Part shown: positions 1-9,103 of the stretch, piece after piece
Layout: every line of letters begins with the position of its first letter
Numbering within the stretch: position 1 is the first letter of the stretch
NCBI GenBank assembly: GCA_964578605.1
Contig: CAZODO010000008.1
Span: 1-64,000 of the forward strand
DNA length: 64,000 bases
Source of the DNA: JAXMHN01 sp964578605
GTDB lineage: Bacteria; Verrucomicrobiota; Verrucomicrobiia; Limisphaerales; SIBE01
Direction: 5' to 3'
Notes under the pieces: model-generated
Database searches by the model: none
Told to the model about the DNA's origin: nothing
What the model saw: the letters and a program-made list of their open reading frames with translations, nothing else
Position numbers and translations under genes: made by a program

Positions 1-1
1 G

Positions 2-94
2 AAGCCGCTCGTGGTCACTGTGGAAGTGGAAGCGAAGGCCAAGGAGCTGGCCGTGCTGAGATTGTTCGCGTGGCTGAAATCGAATAGAAGATGA
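2..94 (+). CDS. 3' end of an unidentified gene (partial)
   Basis: Frame 2 is open from the left edge and reads about 30 residues (ending LRLFAWLKSNRR) before TGA at 92-94. The peptide alternates hydrophobic and charged residues like a folded C-terminus and the other frames are less protein-like. The rest of the gene lies outside the window, so no function can be given. Confidence 0.35.
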   Translation, partial: KPLVVTVEVEAKAKELAVLRLFAWLKSNRR

Positions 95-493
95 CTGCCG
101 CATGAATTCCCTGGCCTGGTTTTGCTGGGGCCTGCACCTGACGGACATTCTCACGCTGCGGGCTGCCCGCACCTAGTTGCATCTGGTCGCCCGCAGAGTA
201 AGCACCGTAGCCGCCAGGAACGTATCGAAGTGGTGGTTGCATCGATGGCTCGCGGTTCGTAGTTCCTCGCGGGATTCGGTTGGCGCGAGTCTCTTAGGTA
301 CTAGATCTCCGGTCAGGCTCTCCGTTTGGGCTCTGGCCTCCCAGGGCCCGCCACATCGTATTTCCTTATGCACGTATTTCCTTATGCTTTGCCTGGCAGC
401 ATGGTCCATGGTATGAACGACTCAGCAGCCAAGGCAGGCAAAACCATTGAAATCGTGAGAAGGGAAAGCCAACGCATCAGGCTATGGATTGAG
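95..493. other. non-coding stretch, nothing recognised
   Basis: Several short overlapping frames exist on both strands but none looks like a protein or has a convincing start. I see no tRNA, hairpin or repeat of note here. Confidence 0.4.
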
Positions 494-685
494 TTAGTGG
501 TTTTCGGGCGGAAAGATTTGGAGCTCGTTGATATTGATCGGGCGCTTGGCCTTCAGAACACGGAGGCGAACTTCGCGAGCGCGCACGGGCGGTAACTCAA
601 TGGTCTTGTCCGCACCGATGGTTGTGCCGCGCGGAATCTGCTTCCACGTCTCGCCGTGCTTGATCTCGATGGTGAACTCAGGCGT
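494..685 (-). pseudogene. alpha-L-fucosidase (GH29) C-terminal domain remnant
   Basis: On the minus strand about 60 residues ending at TAA (494-496) read FTIEIKHGETWKQIPRGT, then TIELPPVRAREVRLRVLKA and ININELQIF. This is the typical end of the discoidin-like C-terminal domain that follows the catalytic barrel in GH29 alpha-L-fucosidases. There is no catalytic domain: upstream of about 676 the frame loses similarity, and an alternative frame there starts with a signal-peptide-like MAGKNLLALAICAVSS. The best explanation is a gene with a large internal deletion. A functional fucosidase would suit the fucose/rhamnose-type microcompartment at 21-31 kb, but this copy cannot be active. Confidence 0.55.
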
Positions 686-1040
686 CTCGGGCAACGGTCG
701 TCCCCGATGGCCAAGTGGTGTGGACTCGAAACCGCGCAGATGGCCAGCGCGAGAAGGTTCTTGCCCGCCATCCATCAGTGCAAGGCTGTCATGTCGGCAT
801 GTAATGGACACCTCCAGCGAAACCTCCAGCAACTGCATATGGAAACGGGCTCAGGACACAAGGGTGCATAAGCGAAAAAGTGTTTGATTCTCTCAGTAAC
901 TCTGCTATAAGTAGTTGGTAACTAGAGGCTTAGATGGTCGATTCCGACCCTCGCCTCGTAAGTATTCGGTAATGGCCGGAGCGAAGGAATGCCAAGGCGA
1001 AATCCGAAGCCCGAAGACGTCTTGCCCATCTGCTGAGTGA
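686..1040. other. non-coding stretch
   Basis: No credible reading frame is present. The interval leads into the palindromic repeat cluster and otherwise shows nothing recognisable. Confidence 0.35.
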
Positions 1041-1246
1041 TTCGTCCCCAAGGGACGGTGTGATAATAGCCCGGCGTTTCAACGCCGGGGCCTTGGGAAT
1101 CAACGGGAATAAGTCCCGAAGGGACGGCTGAGTCCACCTCGCAGACGCCCGCTATTCAGCCGTCCCGTTCGGGACGGATACCGCAGCCGATCCGGAACCC
1201 GGCGTTGAAACGCCGGGCTAGTATCAAGCTGTCCCTGCTGGGACGA
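1041..1246. repeat. REP-like composite repeat, two copies in inverted orientation
   Basis: Copy 1 contains GTCCCCAAGGGAC, a stem with perfect 9-bp arms CCCGGCGTT/AACGCCGGG at 1070-1089, and GTCCCGAAGGGAC at 1113-1125. Copy 2 is its reverse complement in the same order: CCGTCCC/GGGACGG at 1160-1177, the CCCGGCGTT stem again at 1198-1217, and GTCCCTGCTGGGAC at 1231-1244. Together they form a palindrome of about 200 bp centred near 1145. The design resembles REP/BIME elements mobilised by REP-associated tyrosine transposases, but no such transposase is in the window. Confidence 0.75.
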
Positions 1247-2187
1247 ACGGATCAGCGGCCAGAAAGATAAATGAACGGGGTTCACCGAATAATTACCTCG
1301 CCTCGCCGCAGCTTCGCTGTGCCTGCTCACTGGTCCTGCCGAATAGCACCGCCACCATCCAAGAGACTCGCAGTCAACAACTTTCCCAGCAGGGCAGTTG
1401 GGAATGTGCACCGTCGCTACCTGTTTATGAGCGCTTCGAATGCACTCAGCACGGCAGATCGATCAACCCGAGCGCGGATGGTCGGGGGGGGGGGCGACGA
1501 TAAGTGGCGTGCGCCACAACGAGGCAGAGGGAGCGACAACAAATGCGGCAGAAGCCATTGTACCCCGCGTTGTACCCCAGAGGGCCGCAAATGGGTCCAA
1601 TTCGGCCCTGTTGAGGGCCATTATCGGATACGTGCCTTCGAAGAGACCGCGTCAGTCCAAGTGATTCCGGATGAGGGGCTTGCTGGCATGAGAACCTGAA
1701 TCTACCGCAGGCAACCGACGATGTCGACCCGGCCGAGGAGGTGGCTGGATTCGGCGGTGGATGCCTGCCCGTGCCTTGTATCTTGGCATGTATGCGGCTG
1801 GATGAGAGCGCATGAAGAGGAAAACTAGCCGTCGGCCATCGGGCGTCTTCGAGGCCAGAAAGCCGGAAAGGGGCGGACGTGTTCTCCGTGGGTAGACTCC
1901 GCGTGCGGTCCTGCGCAATCTCCATGTCCAGCCCCGTGCTCTGTAGGGATGGTTCTGGCCCGGAAATATGCCCAGCAGCAAGGGGATGAGTTCAACCTAG
2001 ACCCCTAGACCGAAGCAAGGACTCGATTCGTTGACGAGCTCCTTCTAACTCGCTTCTATACTCACCAAAGGAATTGGCTCCAAGTGGGACCGCGTGGGGC
2101 CGCCTGCCTCGTTGCATTTCTCCATCACCATCAATTACTTGTCCAAGATAATCCACATGATGGCTAAGTCAGTCCAGGAACCAAAAA
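1247..2187. other. non-coding stretch with a poly-G run
   Basis: Overlapping frames occur on both strands but none has protein-like composition. A run of about ten G residues lies near 1483-1493. No RNA gene was recognised before the tRNA scar at 2188. Confidence 0.4.
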
Positions 2188-2236
2188 CACCTTGCCAAGG
2201 TTGATGTCGAGGGTTCGAATCCCTTCGCTCGCTCCA
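2188..2236 (+). other. tRNA-Gly(GCC) 3' half: attachment-site scar
   Basis: The sequence starts in the anticodon arm (CACCTTGCCAAGGT, anticodon GCC), continues through the variable region, a T-arm with GGGTTCGAATCCC, and an acceptor strand ending in TCCA. The 5' half of the tRNA (acceptor 5' strand and D-arm) is absent. A bare tRNA 3' half is the usual footprint of one end of an integrative element that uses a tRNA as attB, and the recombinase fragment at 2355 follows directly in the same orientation. Confidence 0.8.
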
Positions 2237-2354
2237 TCTCTCCAGCCTCATTATCAAGCACTTCTAGCGACCATAGGGTCGATTTGGGGTTTTTCTGGAC
2301 AGTTTCTGGACAACTCCGCAGCTCCTTTGATGGTCGCTGGGTTGCTTTGTCGCC

Positions 2355-3206
2355 ATGAAGCGCGTGCGTTTTCCAAAGCGCATCAAGCGCGGGTCATGCA
2401 TGGTCACGATTTACCAGACGCAGACCAAAGGCTACCCCCTGTTCACCGTTGCCCACTACGGCGCGGACAGTGGGCGGTGCCGCCAGAGATTCGCTGATTA
2501 CTCTCTCGCCCGTAAAACAGCAGTCGATGTTGCGAGCAAACTCTCCGAGGGCCAGTCGGACATGCTCGTCCTCGCAGGTCAGGAGTTGCTCGTCTACCGA
2601 CGTGCGCTTCAAGCACTCAAACCCAGCGGAGCGAGCCTCGACACGGCGGCACTCCGCTACTCGGAACTGACGCAGGGGGACAATGGTCATTCGGTCGCCA
2701 CAATCGTCCGCCCGCCCGAGGCAACCGCTACTTCCGAGAAACCCAGGCTCGTTACGGAAGTCCTCCGGGAATTGCTGGCAGTGAAAGAGACCAAAGGCAG
2801 GTCGCGTCTGTACCTGACTGACCTCCGGGTTCGGTTGACCCGGTTCGCGGATGCAATGGCGCGTCCAATTTCAGAAGTGACCACAGTTGACATCGACGGG
2901 TTTCTTCAATCCTTGGCGATTTCCGCACGGTCGCAAAACAACTTCCGAGCGACGATTGGCACGCTTTTTAAATTCGGCCAAACGAGAGGATACGTTCCAC
3001 GGGACCACCCTTGCGTTAGCCACGTGGAAAAAGCTTCGCAAGCAGGCTCGGAGATTCATGTTTTCACCCCGGACGAGATGTCTTGGAGCCGTATTCTCTC
3101 CGAACGCAAAAAGAGAACAACGCGGAAAGGCGACCAAGGTTGCTTGCCTGTGTTGGCGCTGCTTCCTTTCGGTCGGCGAACCACTGTTCGATGTCTGTCG
3201 AGGTGA
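2355..3206 (+). pseudogene. tyrosine recombinase/integrase, catalytic domain missing
   Basis: The start MKRVRFPKRIKRG and the following VTIYQTQTKGYPLFTVAHYG segment match the N-terminal part of phage-type integrases. Residues about 135-240 form the SAM-like core-binding domain (ending GYVPRDHP, then IHVFTPDEM, the usual entrance to the catalytic domain). The frame then runs into sequence that belongs, on the opposite strand, to a second integrase. The catalytic R-H-R-Y domain is therefore absent and the last 40 or so residues are read-through. The gene lies 120 bp after the tRNA-Gly 3' half, as expected for an integrase beside its att site. Confidence 0.75.
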
Positions 3207-3636
3207 TCTTGTCAACCGGAAGCTGCTCACGCCCGCTGGCGAATCTGTCCAAGTACGTTTGAAGGGAATCAACGTAACGCTGCCTCCGTTTGGCCTGGAC
3301 CTTGGCTTGGATTACCTCGTCGATGGCGGCCCGAAGAGTCCTACGGACGGGCGGCGCGGTCAGCGGGCGACGGTTGTACTCCTCCCAGACGTCACGGAGG
3401 GTCAGGCCCTTGGCCCGGACCTCGTGCCAGACGGATACAATGTCGCCGCGCTCGGCCGCAGTGAGGCCCATCCACACGTCACCAGTTCCCGCAAACTGTT
3501 CTTCGACATTCGTCCTTTCCGGCTCGGCTTGTTTCTTGGAGCGAAAATACCTCCGGTTTCGCTTGCCGCCCAAGGTCCATTGAACAGCCCATCGTTCTTC
3601 GCCTTGAACGTTCCATTTCCTTAGCCGCACTTCCAC
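3064..3636 (-). pseudogene. second integrase N-terminal fragment
   Basis: The product begins MEVRLRKWNVQGEERWAVQW and contains an N-terminal AP2-like/arm region and a core-binding domain (STDIEQWFADRKEA, then SALFSFCVRREY). Similarity stops around residue 183, at about position 3088, where the plus-strand integrase fragment begins. No catalytic domain remains. The start codon lies 144 bp downstream of the 3' end of tRNA-Ala on the same strand, the classical position for an integrase that targets that tRNA. It differs clearly in sequence from the 2355-3206 integrase, so these are two elements rather than a duplication. Confidence 0.7.
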
Positions 3637-3779
3637 CGGCTTTATATCGACAGAAATCGACAGTTTTAGCTCATTTTCGTCTCAAGTCGGTTTCAAGTTG
3701 GTATCAACTCGTCGAATTGAAGGGGTGGAAAAGTGGCTTTAAAAGCCTTATTCTATTGAGTATCCTCTTTGTTTGCGGA

Positions 3780-3855
3780 TGGTGGAGCCGAGGGGGCTCG
3801 AACCCCTGACCCCCACAATGCCATTGTGGTGCTCTACCAACTGAGCTACGACCCC
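3780..3855 (-). tRNA. tRNA-Ala(GGC)
   Basis: The reverse complement begins GGGGTCGTAGCTCAG, has the anticodon stem CCACA/TGTGG with loop ATGGCAT (anticodon GGC), the T-arm GGGGTTCGAGCCCC, an acceptor that closes with the 5' strand and an encoded ACCA end. All arms are complete, so this copy should be functional despite the integrase remnant next to its 3' end. Confidence 0.95.
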
Positions 3856-4000
3856 ATCCAAAGGGCGATGTGGAATTTAGGGAGTGGCCCCAGTTTGTCA
3901 AAGAGAATCTCCCGCCACGAAGTCTCTCTTGCGAATCCCGTGGCCGGTCTGTGCTCTCGCCAAGGGGAACCAGCCCGCAGAGCGTTCGATCGCAAGCCGG

Positions 4001-4039
4001 GCCCTCTCCCATCGCATCCGCATGGAATGGGAGAGGGGC
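4001..4039 (-). terminator. terminator-like hairpin after the LamG protein gene
   Basis: GCCCTCTCCCAT (4001-4012) pairs with ATGGGAGAGGGGC (4027-4039) across a 14-nt loop, with one bulged G. It lies 12 bp beyond the stop of the minus-strand gene ending at 4051. There is no clear U-tract, so it could also be a dispersed palindrome. Confidence 0.5.
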
Positions 4040-4050
4040 CCGCAAGGGGG

Positions 4051-6816
4051 TTACGGCTTGCGCAACCGGTAGAACTGGTTGCCCGTGGATGTCGTGACGG
4101 TCACGCTGTTGTTTACGACGCCGCTGACGGGTGACCATGAACCGCCGGTGATCGCGGCGCTTGACTCGAGGGCGAAACCGGCAGCGGCCGGCCATGAAAG
4201 AGTCAGGGAGTCCCCGCTCCGGGCGACGGAGATCGCAGGCGGTTGAACAGGCGGCGCACCGACCATGGCCTGGTAATGGTTCCGCACGGCTTCCGCGCTC
4301 AGCGCGTCGCTGTAGAAGGCCACTTCATCCAGCGCACCGACCCATTGTTCCGAGCCAAACTCCGAAGAAGATCCGAGTTGCGTCGGAGCTTCGGGAGCTG
4401 CCCCAAACGGATGCTCGACCGTTCCGGCCAGTTCGCCATCCCAGTAAACGGACCAGGTGCTGCCATTGAAGGTGGAGGCGAAATGGTGCCAGGTCACGGA
4501 GGCGTTCGGGACGTCCACCACGGCCACGGCCGAACCGTTCCAGTGGGCAATCTGCGCCTTGGACTGCATCAGGTGCAGGCTCCAGTTGACCGATCCGCCA
4601 TCGCGGTCGGCGATGATCGTCGCGTTGTAGGATGGCGGTGCCGTGTAGTCGGCGCGCAGCCATGCTTCGACCGCCCCGGTGCCGTCCGCGAAGTCGAAAG
4701 CCTCCACCATGCCCAGGGCAACATGGCCCAGACCGGTGAGAATAAGCGCCTTGTCGGTTCCGCCAACGCCCTTGCCGAATTCCACGAAATCCACCGGAAA
4801 ACCATGGTTGGAGGACTTGGTGTCATTAGCGTCCTCGGCATCGAAGGTATAGTAGGAAACGAGGTTGGGTTCGGCGCGAATCGCGCCTTGATACTTGGCG
4901 AGGTCCGTCACCGCGACGGTCACGACCGCAGGCGCGCTCTCCACCGTGCCGGCCGCGTTCGAGACTTTCACGGTGTAGCTGCCCGTGTCCCCGGCAGCTA
5001 GAGAGGCCCAAGCCAACGTGTTGCCAGTTTGGCCGGCGAGGGCGGTGCCGTCCTTGAACCATTGGTAAGTCAAATCCACGCCGCGTGCCGAGACAGCCAG
5101 AGTCAAGGAAGCCCCTGAAAGATAATTGCCGCCTTGAGGTTGGGCAGTGATCTCCGGAGGAGTCGCGGACTTGAGCGCCCTGTAATGGCCCTGGACGGCT
5201 GTCACGCTCAGGGCTTCGGAGAAGATGGCCACCTCGTCCAGATCGCCGATCCAGCGTTCGTTCCCTTCGCCTTCGTCCGGCGAACCGATCTGCGTCGTGG
5301 CGATCGCGCCGCCGAAGGCAAAAGCGCCTGTGCCGAGAACCTCACCATCCCAAACCACGGTCAATTCGCCGTTTTTAAAGATGGCCGCGAAATGGTGCCA
5401 ATCGGTGCCGGTATCGGGCACGGGAATGTCCAGCGGTTCGAAGCCATTGCGGAACTGGAACGTGGTGCGCGGACTGTTCAGGTGGATGGCGTAATTCGCC
5501 CCGTTCACGTCAGCATTCGCGAAGAGAGCGAGCGCGGCGGAATTCGGCGTTGGCGGATACCAACCCGGCCTGACCCACATCTCAATCGTGCCGGTGCCAT
5601 CGGCGAACTGGAACTCGGGAACGTCGCCGAGGTCCATCCGGCCGGCGTTAATGGTGAGCGTCTTGGACGCCCCGCCCGCCACTCCTGGTGCGTAGGCCGC
5701 GCCATCCCGCAACATGCCGTGTCGGGTGCCTTTGCTGTCCTGCGCGGTCTGGAAGTCGAAATCGTAGTAGGAAAGCAGGCTGGTCTCTTTCTTCACCGCG
5801 GCCTGGTACTGCACCAGGTTGTCCGGCAGTTCAGTGGCGATCGTCACGACCGCGACGCTGCTGGTCGCTGCGCCGGCGCTGTTGCGGGCGACGAAGTAGT
5901 ACGAGCCGGCATCGGCCGTGGTCAGGCTGGGAATAGTCAGCATGGCGCCGGTTTGGCCCGCAACGGAAGCCCCATCCTTGAACCATTCATAGCTCGGCGC
6001 GGTTCCTCCCGCACTCCCTGAGAGTGCCAGCGTCGCGCCGACAAGGAACGTGCCGCCGACCGGATCGCCGGAGACAACCGGCGCAACGACGCTCGTCGTG
6101 TCAATGGCGAATCCGCCAAGGCGCGGCAGGCCGGTTCCCGCGTCGATGAAAATGGTGATGTCGCTGCTCCCCGCACTGATGTCCCATGACTGGTAGGTGG
6201 TGAAGCCCACAGCGCCCCCGAAGGGCGGATCGCTGTAAGTCCCGGTCGCCGGGCCGGTGCCGTCATCGACCGTGGCCGTCTGGCCGACGATCCAGGCGGA
6301 CGATTCGGTGGAGTTGCCAAAAATCAACGTCAGCCGGAAGGCAGGGGAAGCCGATCGTTTAAGGATCAGTTCCATGGTCGGCGAGTTTGCCAGCCCGCCA
6401 TTCTGGAGAACAGGGGCACCCGTAAATCCCGAGTGGTTTCCGCCGACATTGTCCAGGTTGCCGAAGTTCCCGCCGTCGCCGCCCCAGGAGCGGCCGGTTT
6501 GCGTCGGTTCCGTATATTCCAAGCTCAAGAACCAGTTGGGCACCGTGTTAATCTGGTCAGGGTTGGAGCTAGCGGTGATGACATTGCCCGTGAGGAACGG
6601 GTCCTTGTACCCTTTCCGGAGTCCGGCCGGGAGGTAGTAACCCGCCGAACCGTAAATGCTATCGCCATCGATATCGTTCGGCTTGGCGACACTGCTCGTG
6701 CGCCATTTGGCGTTTGTGGCGATGTCTTCGCCGATGTAAGTGACCGTGGCATTGGCGGTGGCTGCCGCCAGGAGGGCAACGAGCGACCAGGGGGCGATTC
6801 GTAAGAGCGACTTCAT
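4051..6816 (-). CDS. secreted LamG/immunoglobulin-like domain protein
   Basis: The 921-residue product starts with a Sec signal peptide (MKSLLRIAPWSLVALLAAATANA). Residues about 25-245 form an uncharacterised N-terminal module. Two tandem units follow, each an Ig-like domain (YEWFKDGASVAGQTG and YQWFKDGTALAGQTG with a DAGSYYF/DTGSYTV core) and a concanavalin-like LamG domain (LLSYYDFD and LVSYYTFD starts; TDWHHFAAIF and VTWHHFASTF cores; WIGDLDEVAIF and WVGALDEVAFY). The last 75 residues (LTLSWP to FYRLRKP) match the tails of other secreted proteins in this window. LamG domains usually bind glycans or calcium; no catalytic motif is seen. It is probably a surface or secreted adhesion/glycan-binding protein. 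Confidence 0.85.
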   Translation of the reverse strand: MKSLLRIAPWSLVALLAAATANATVTYIGEDIATNAKWRTSSVAKPNDIDGDSIYGSAGYYLPAGLRKGYKDPFLTGNVITASSNPDQINTVPNWFLSLEYTEPTQTGRSWGGDGGNFGNLDNVGGNHSGFTGAPVLQNGGLANSPTMELILKRSASPAFRLTLIFGNSTESSAWIVGQTATVDDGTGPATGTYSDPPFGGAVGFTTYQSWDISAGSSDITIFIDAGTGLPRLGGFAIDTTSVVAPVVSGDPVGGTFLVGATLALSGSAGGTAPSYEWFKDGASVAGQTGAMLTIPSLTTADAGSYYFVARNSAGAATSSVAVVTIATELPDNLVQYQAAVKKETSLLSYYDFDFQTAQDSKGTRHGMLRDGAAYAPGVAGGASKTLTINAGRMDLGDVPEFQFADGTGTIEMWVRPGWYPPTPNSAALALFANADVNGANYAIHLNSPRTTFQFRNGFEPLDIPVPDTGTDWHHFAAIFKNGELTVVWDGEVLGTGAFAFGGAIATTQIGSPDEGEGNERWIGDLDEVAIFSEALSVTAVQGHYRALKSATPPEITAQPQGGNYLSGASLTLAVSARGVDLTYQWFKDGTALAGQTGNTLAWASLAAGDTGSYTVKVSNAAGTVESAPAVVTVAVTDLAKYQGAIRAEPNLVSYYTFDAEDANDTKSSNHGFPVDFVEFGKGVGGTDKALILTGLGHVALGMVEAFDFADGTGAVEAWLRADYTAPPSYNATIIADRDGGSVNWSLHLMQSKAQIAHWNGSAVAVVDVPNASVTWHHFASTFNGSTWSVYWDGELAGTVEHPFGAAPEAPTQLGSSSEFGSEQWVGALDEVAFYSDALSAEAVRNHYQAMVGAPPVQPPAISVARSGDSLTLSWPAAAGFALESSAAITGGSWSPVSGVVNNSVTVTTSTGNQFYRLRKP

Positions 6817-7552
6817 AGTGTGATCGTCAAACTGCGGTCAACGGATTCGTCCGTTCGCGCTGGGGCGCTTTGCCCAAACCGCCGCTGCCACATCTTCGCC
6901 CGTGTGTTCAGCATGCGAGGGACTCGTGGCCGAGCCGCAGGCGGCGTTGAACGACGGGACGCGACTGGCGACTCATCTGCAAGTGCGGTCGGCTGCGCTC
7001 CTTATGCAAATGGCTGTGGCAGGGGCTGTCAAGCGCGGGAAGCGCCGGTTTGTTAGATTCGTAACGGGCTTCAGGAACCGCTCGATCGCGGCAGAAAGCA
7101 ACGACGAGACGCGAGGATGGAATTCTCAGCGCTGGATTTGCGCCTGCTGCTTCGCTTGCCGCCGTTGTGAATCCGCAGTGGACAACTTTGAATAACGTTT
7201 GATTGCCGAAACCCGGGCTTCGCGTCAAGGTCCTCGGGTCGGATGAACAGGCATTGTGGCGACAGTGGCTGTATTTCACAGGAAGTGTTTCGTTTGCGCT
7301 TCCAAAGGCATCTTCGTGTTCTCTTATCCACCAAACGTTGCTCGGCGGCCGAGGGTTTCGGACCGGCCTGGGAGCTGACATTGCGCGAGGTGCCCCTCCA
7401 GGACGAAGAACAGGCCCCGGTCTATTGGCAGTTGGTCGGGTGGGCGAAGGCGCTAAGTTGTTCACAGCGCCGCAATGGGCTCTGAGGCCCTCCCAGAAGT
7501 CCGGACGCTTGTCACGGCTGCCCAAACGGCTCAACATGGAGGCCGTTCCTGA
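6817..7552. other. intergenic region between divergent secreted-protein genes
   Basis: Short overlapping frames occur in all phases without protein-like features. I see no tRNA or strong hairpin. The promoters of the divergent genes ending at 6816 and starting at 7553 should lie here, but no clear -35/-10 pair stands out. Confidence 0.4.
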
Positions 7553-9103
7553 ATGAACATGAACACACTCACGACCCGCCGCGATTTCCTTCGAACTGCG
7601 ATGCTCGCCAGCGGTGCAGCCGCACTTTCCCGATACGATCGCAGCCTTGCCAGTGAAGCGTCGCGCAGCTTTAGCCCGGCCCAACCGGACCTGATCCGCC
7701 GCGAAAACGAGCGGCCAGGCACGCTGGACTGGATGCTCTCGAAAACCCGGGTGGATCCGGACACGAAATATCGATGCCCGTGGATCGAGGGTTACTGCTC
7801 CCATACCAGCGCACTCGCGGGGCGCGACCGAGTGCGGTTCTTCGTGAGCACGAATCCTGCCTCGCGTTTTACGATCGACGTTTACCGCATGGGGTTCTAT
7901 GGCGGCAAGGGCGCCCGGCACATGCTGACGCTGGGCCCGTTTGAAGGGCAGACGCAAGCAGACCCGCCCATCGGACCGAAGCGGCTGCGTGATTGCCAAT
8001 GGGAATCCTGTGTGGAACTGCCGATCCCGGAGGACTGGGTGAGCGGGGTCTACATCGGCAAATTGACCGCCCAACGGGGAGGGTTCCAGAGCTACGTGAT
8101 CTTTATCGTGCGGGACGAGCGCCGGGCTGACTTCCTGTTCCAATGTTCCGACACCACGTGGCAAGCCTACAATCGATGGCCAAACCAGTTCGCGCTTTAT
8201 GATGACGGCCGGACTGTTTGGTACTGGGGCCCGGACGTCTCCGTCAGCTTTAACCGGCCCTACGGCAAGTACTGCCAGATCCTGGACGCTCCGCTTTCCA
8301 CCGGGTCGGGCGAATGGTTTCTTTGGGAGTTCCCCTTTGCCTACTGGCTGGAATCGCAGGGCTGCGATGTGAGTTACATCTCCAACCTGGATACACACGC
8401 CTCTGCCGGCGCCCTGACGCGAGCTAAGGGTTTTCTGTCGGTGGGCCACGACGAATACTACACCATCGAGATGTTCCGGAACCTGCAGCAGGCCATCGGC
8501 GCCGGGGTAAGCGTCGGGTTCTTCTCGGGAAACACTTGCTGTGGGAAGATCCTGTTTTCCGCCGACAGCGAGGGCAATGCGAACCGGTCCTATGAACGCA
8601 TCGGCGTCTATGGGCCTCCGGGTGGCATGGCTTCGTTCGCCTCCATGGATCGATTGGCGCACGAGCGGCCTTACGCCAATGAATTGCTCGGTGCCCATAG
8701 CACGGGGCCGGTGAGCGGCGGTGCGGATTGGATCTGCGCGGCGCCAGACCACTGGATCTTCGACCGGACTGGAATGAAGAAAGGCGACGGCATTCCTGGC
8801 TTGGTCGGCTGGGAATGGCATGGCGATCCGGCGCCGATTCCCGACCTGCAGATCGTCGCCACTGGCCCGACGCAAACCGAGCCCGGCCGTCTCAATGGAG
8901 GCGTGTATACTGCCACGGTTTATCCTGGGCCGCGAGGGAACGTGGTGTTTAACGCTTCCACGTGCTGGTGGGCGGATGGCCTATCGGCCCCGCCCGGATA
9001 CGTGCGCCCGGCGGTCTACACAAAGCCCCTTGGACCTGATCCGCGCGTGCAACAGATTACCCGCAATGTGTTGGAGCGAATGAAGGGCCACGCGTCGGAG
9101 TAG
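7553..9103 (+). CDS. Tat-exported N,N-dimethylformamidase beta-like domain protein
   Basis: The product of 516 residues begins with a twin-arginine signal (TTRRDFLRTAMLASGAAALS). The remainder resembles the C-terminal domain of the large subunit of N,N-dimethylformamidase: VYRMGFYGGKGAR, LPIPEDWVSGVYIGKL, the W-rich FQCSDTTWQAYNRWP, YISNLDTHA, and the conserved SVGHDEYY followed by GVSVGFFSGNTC. Family members occur widely in Verrucomicrobiota as exported proteins of unknown substrate, so the amidase activity itself is not assured. It stands alone; the next gene lies 770 bp away on the other strand. An internal ATG two codons downstream is an equally good start. Confidence 0.8.
   Translation: MNMNTLTTRRDFLRTAMLASGAAALSRYDRSLASEASRSFSPAQPDLIRRENERPGTLDWMLSKTRVDPDTKYRCPWIEGYCSHTSALAGRDRVRFFVSTNPASRFTIDVYRMGFYGGKGARHMLTLGPFEGQTQADPPIGPKRLRDCQWESCVELPIPEDWVSGVYIGKLTAQRGGFQSYVIFIVRDERRADFLFQCSDTTWQAYNRWPNQFALYDDGRTVWYWGPDVSVSFNRPYGKYCQILDAPLSTGSGEWFLWEFPFAYWLESQGCDVSYISNLDTHASAGALTRAKGFLSVGHDEYYTIEMFRNLQQAIGAGVSVGFFSGNTCCGKILFSADSEGNANRSYERIGVYGPPGGMASFASMDRLAHERPYANELLGAHSTGPVSGGADWICAAPDHWIFDRTGMKKGDGIPGLVGWEWHGDPAPIPDLQIVATGPTQTEPGRLNGGVYTATVYPGPRGNVVFNASTCWWADGLSAPPGYVRPAVYTKPLGPDPRVQQITRNVLERMKGHASE

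Noticed and set aside
1446..1981. Overlapping minus-strand frames of 109-159 codons
   Set aside because: Cys/Arg/Ser-rich, no start context and no resemblance to proteins; treated as non-coding.
6908..8875. Long minus-strand open frame (655 codons) opposite the dimethylformamidase-like gene
   Set aside because: It is an antisense shadow; composition is Arg/Pro-rich and it has no recognisable domain, while the plus frame has a Tat signal and family motifs.
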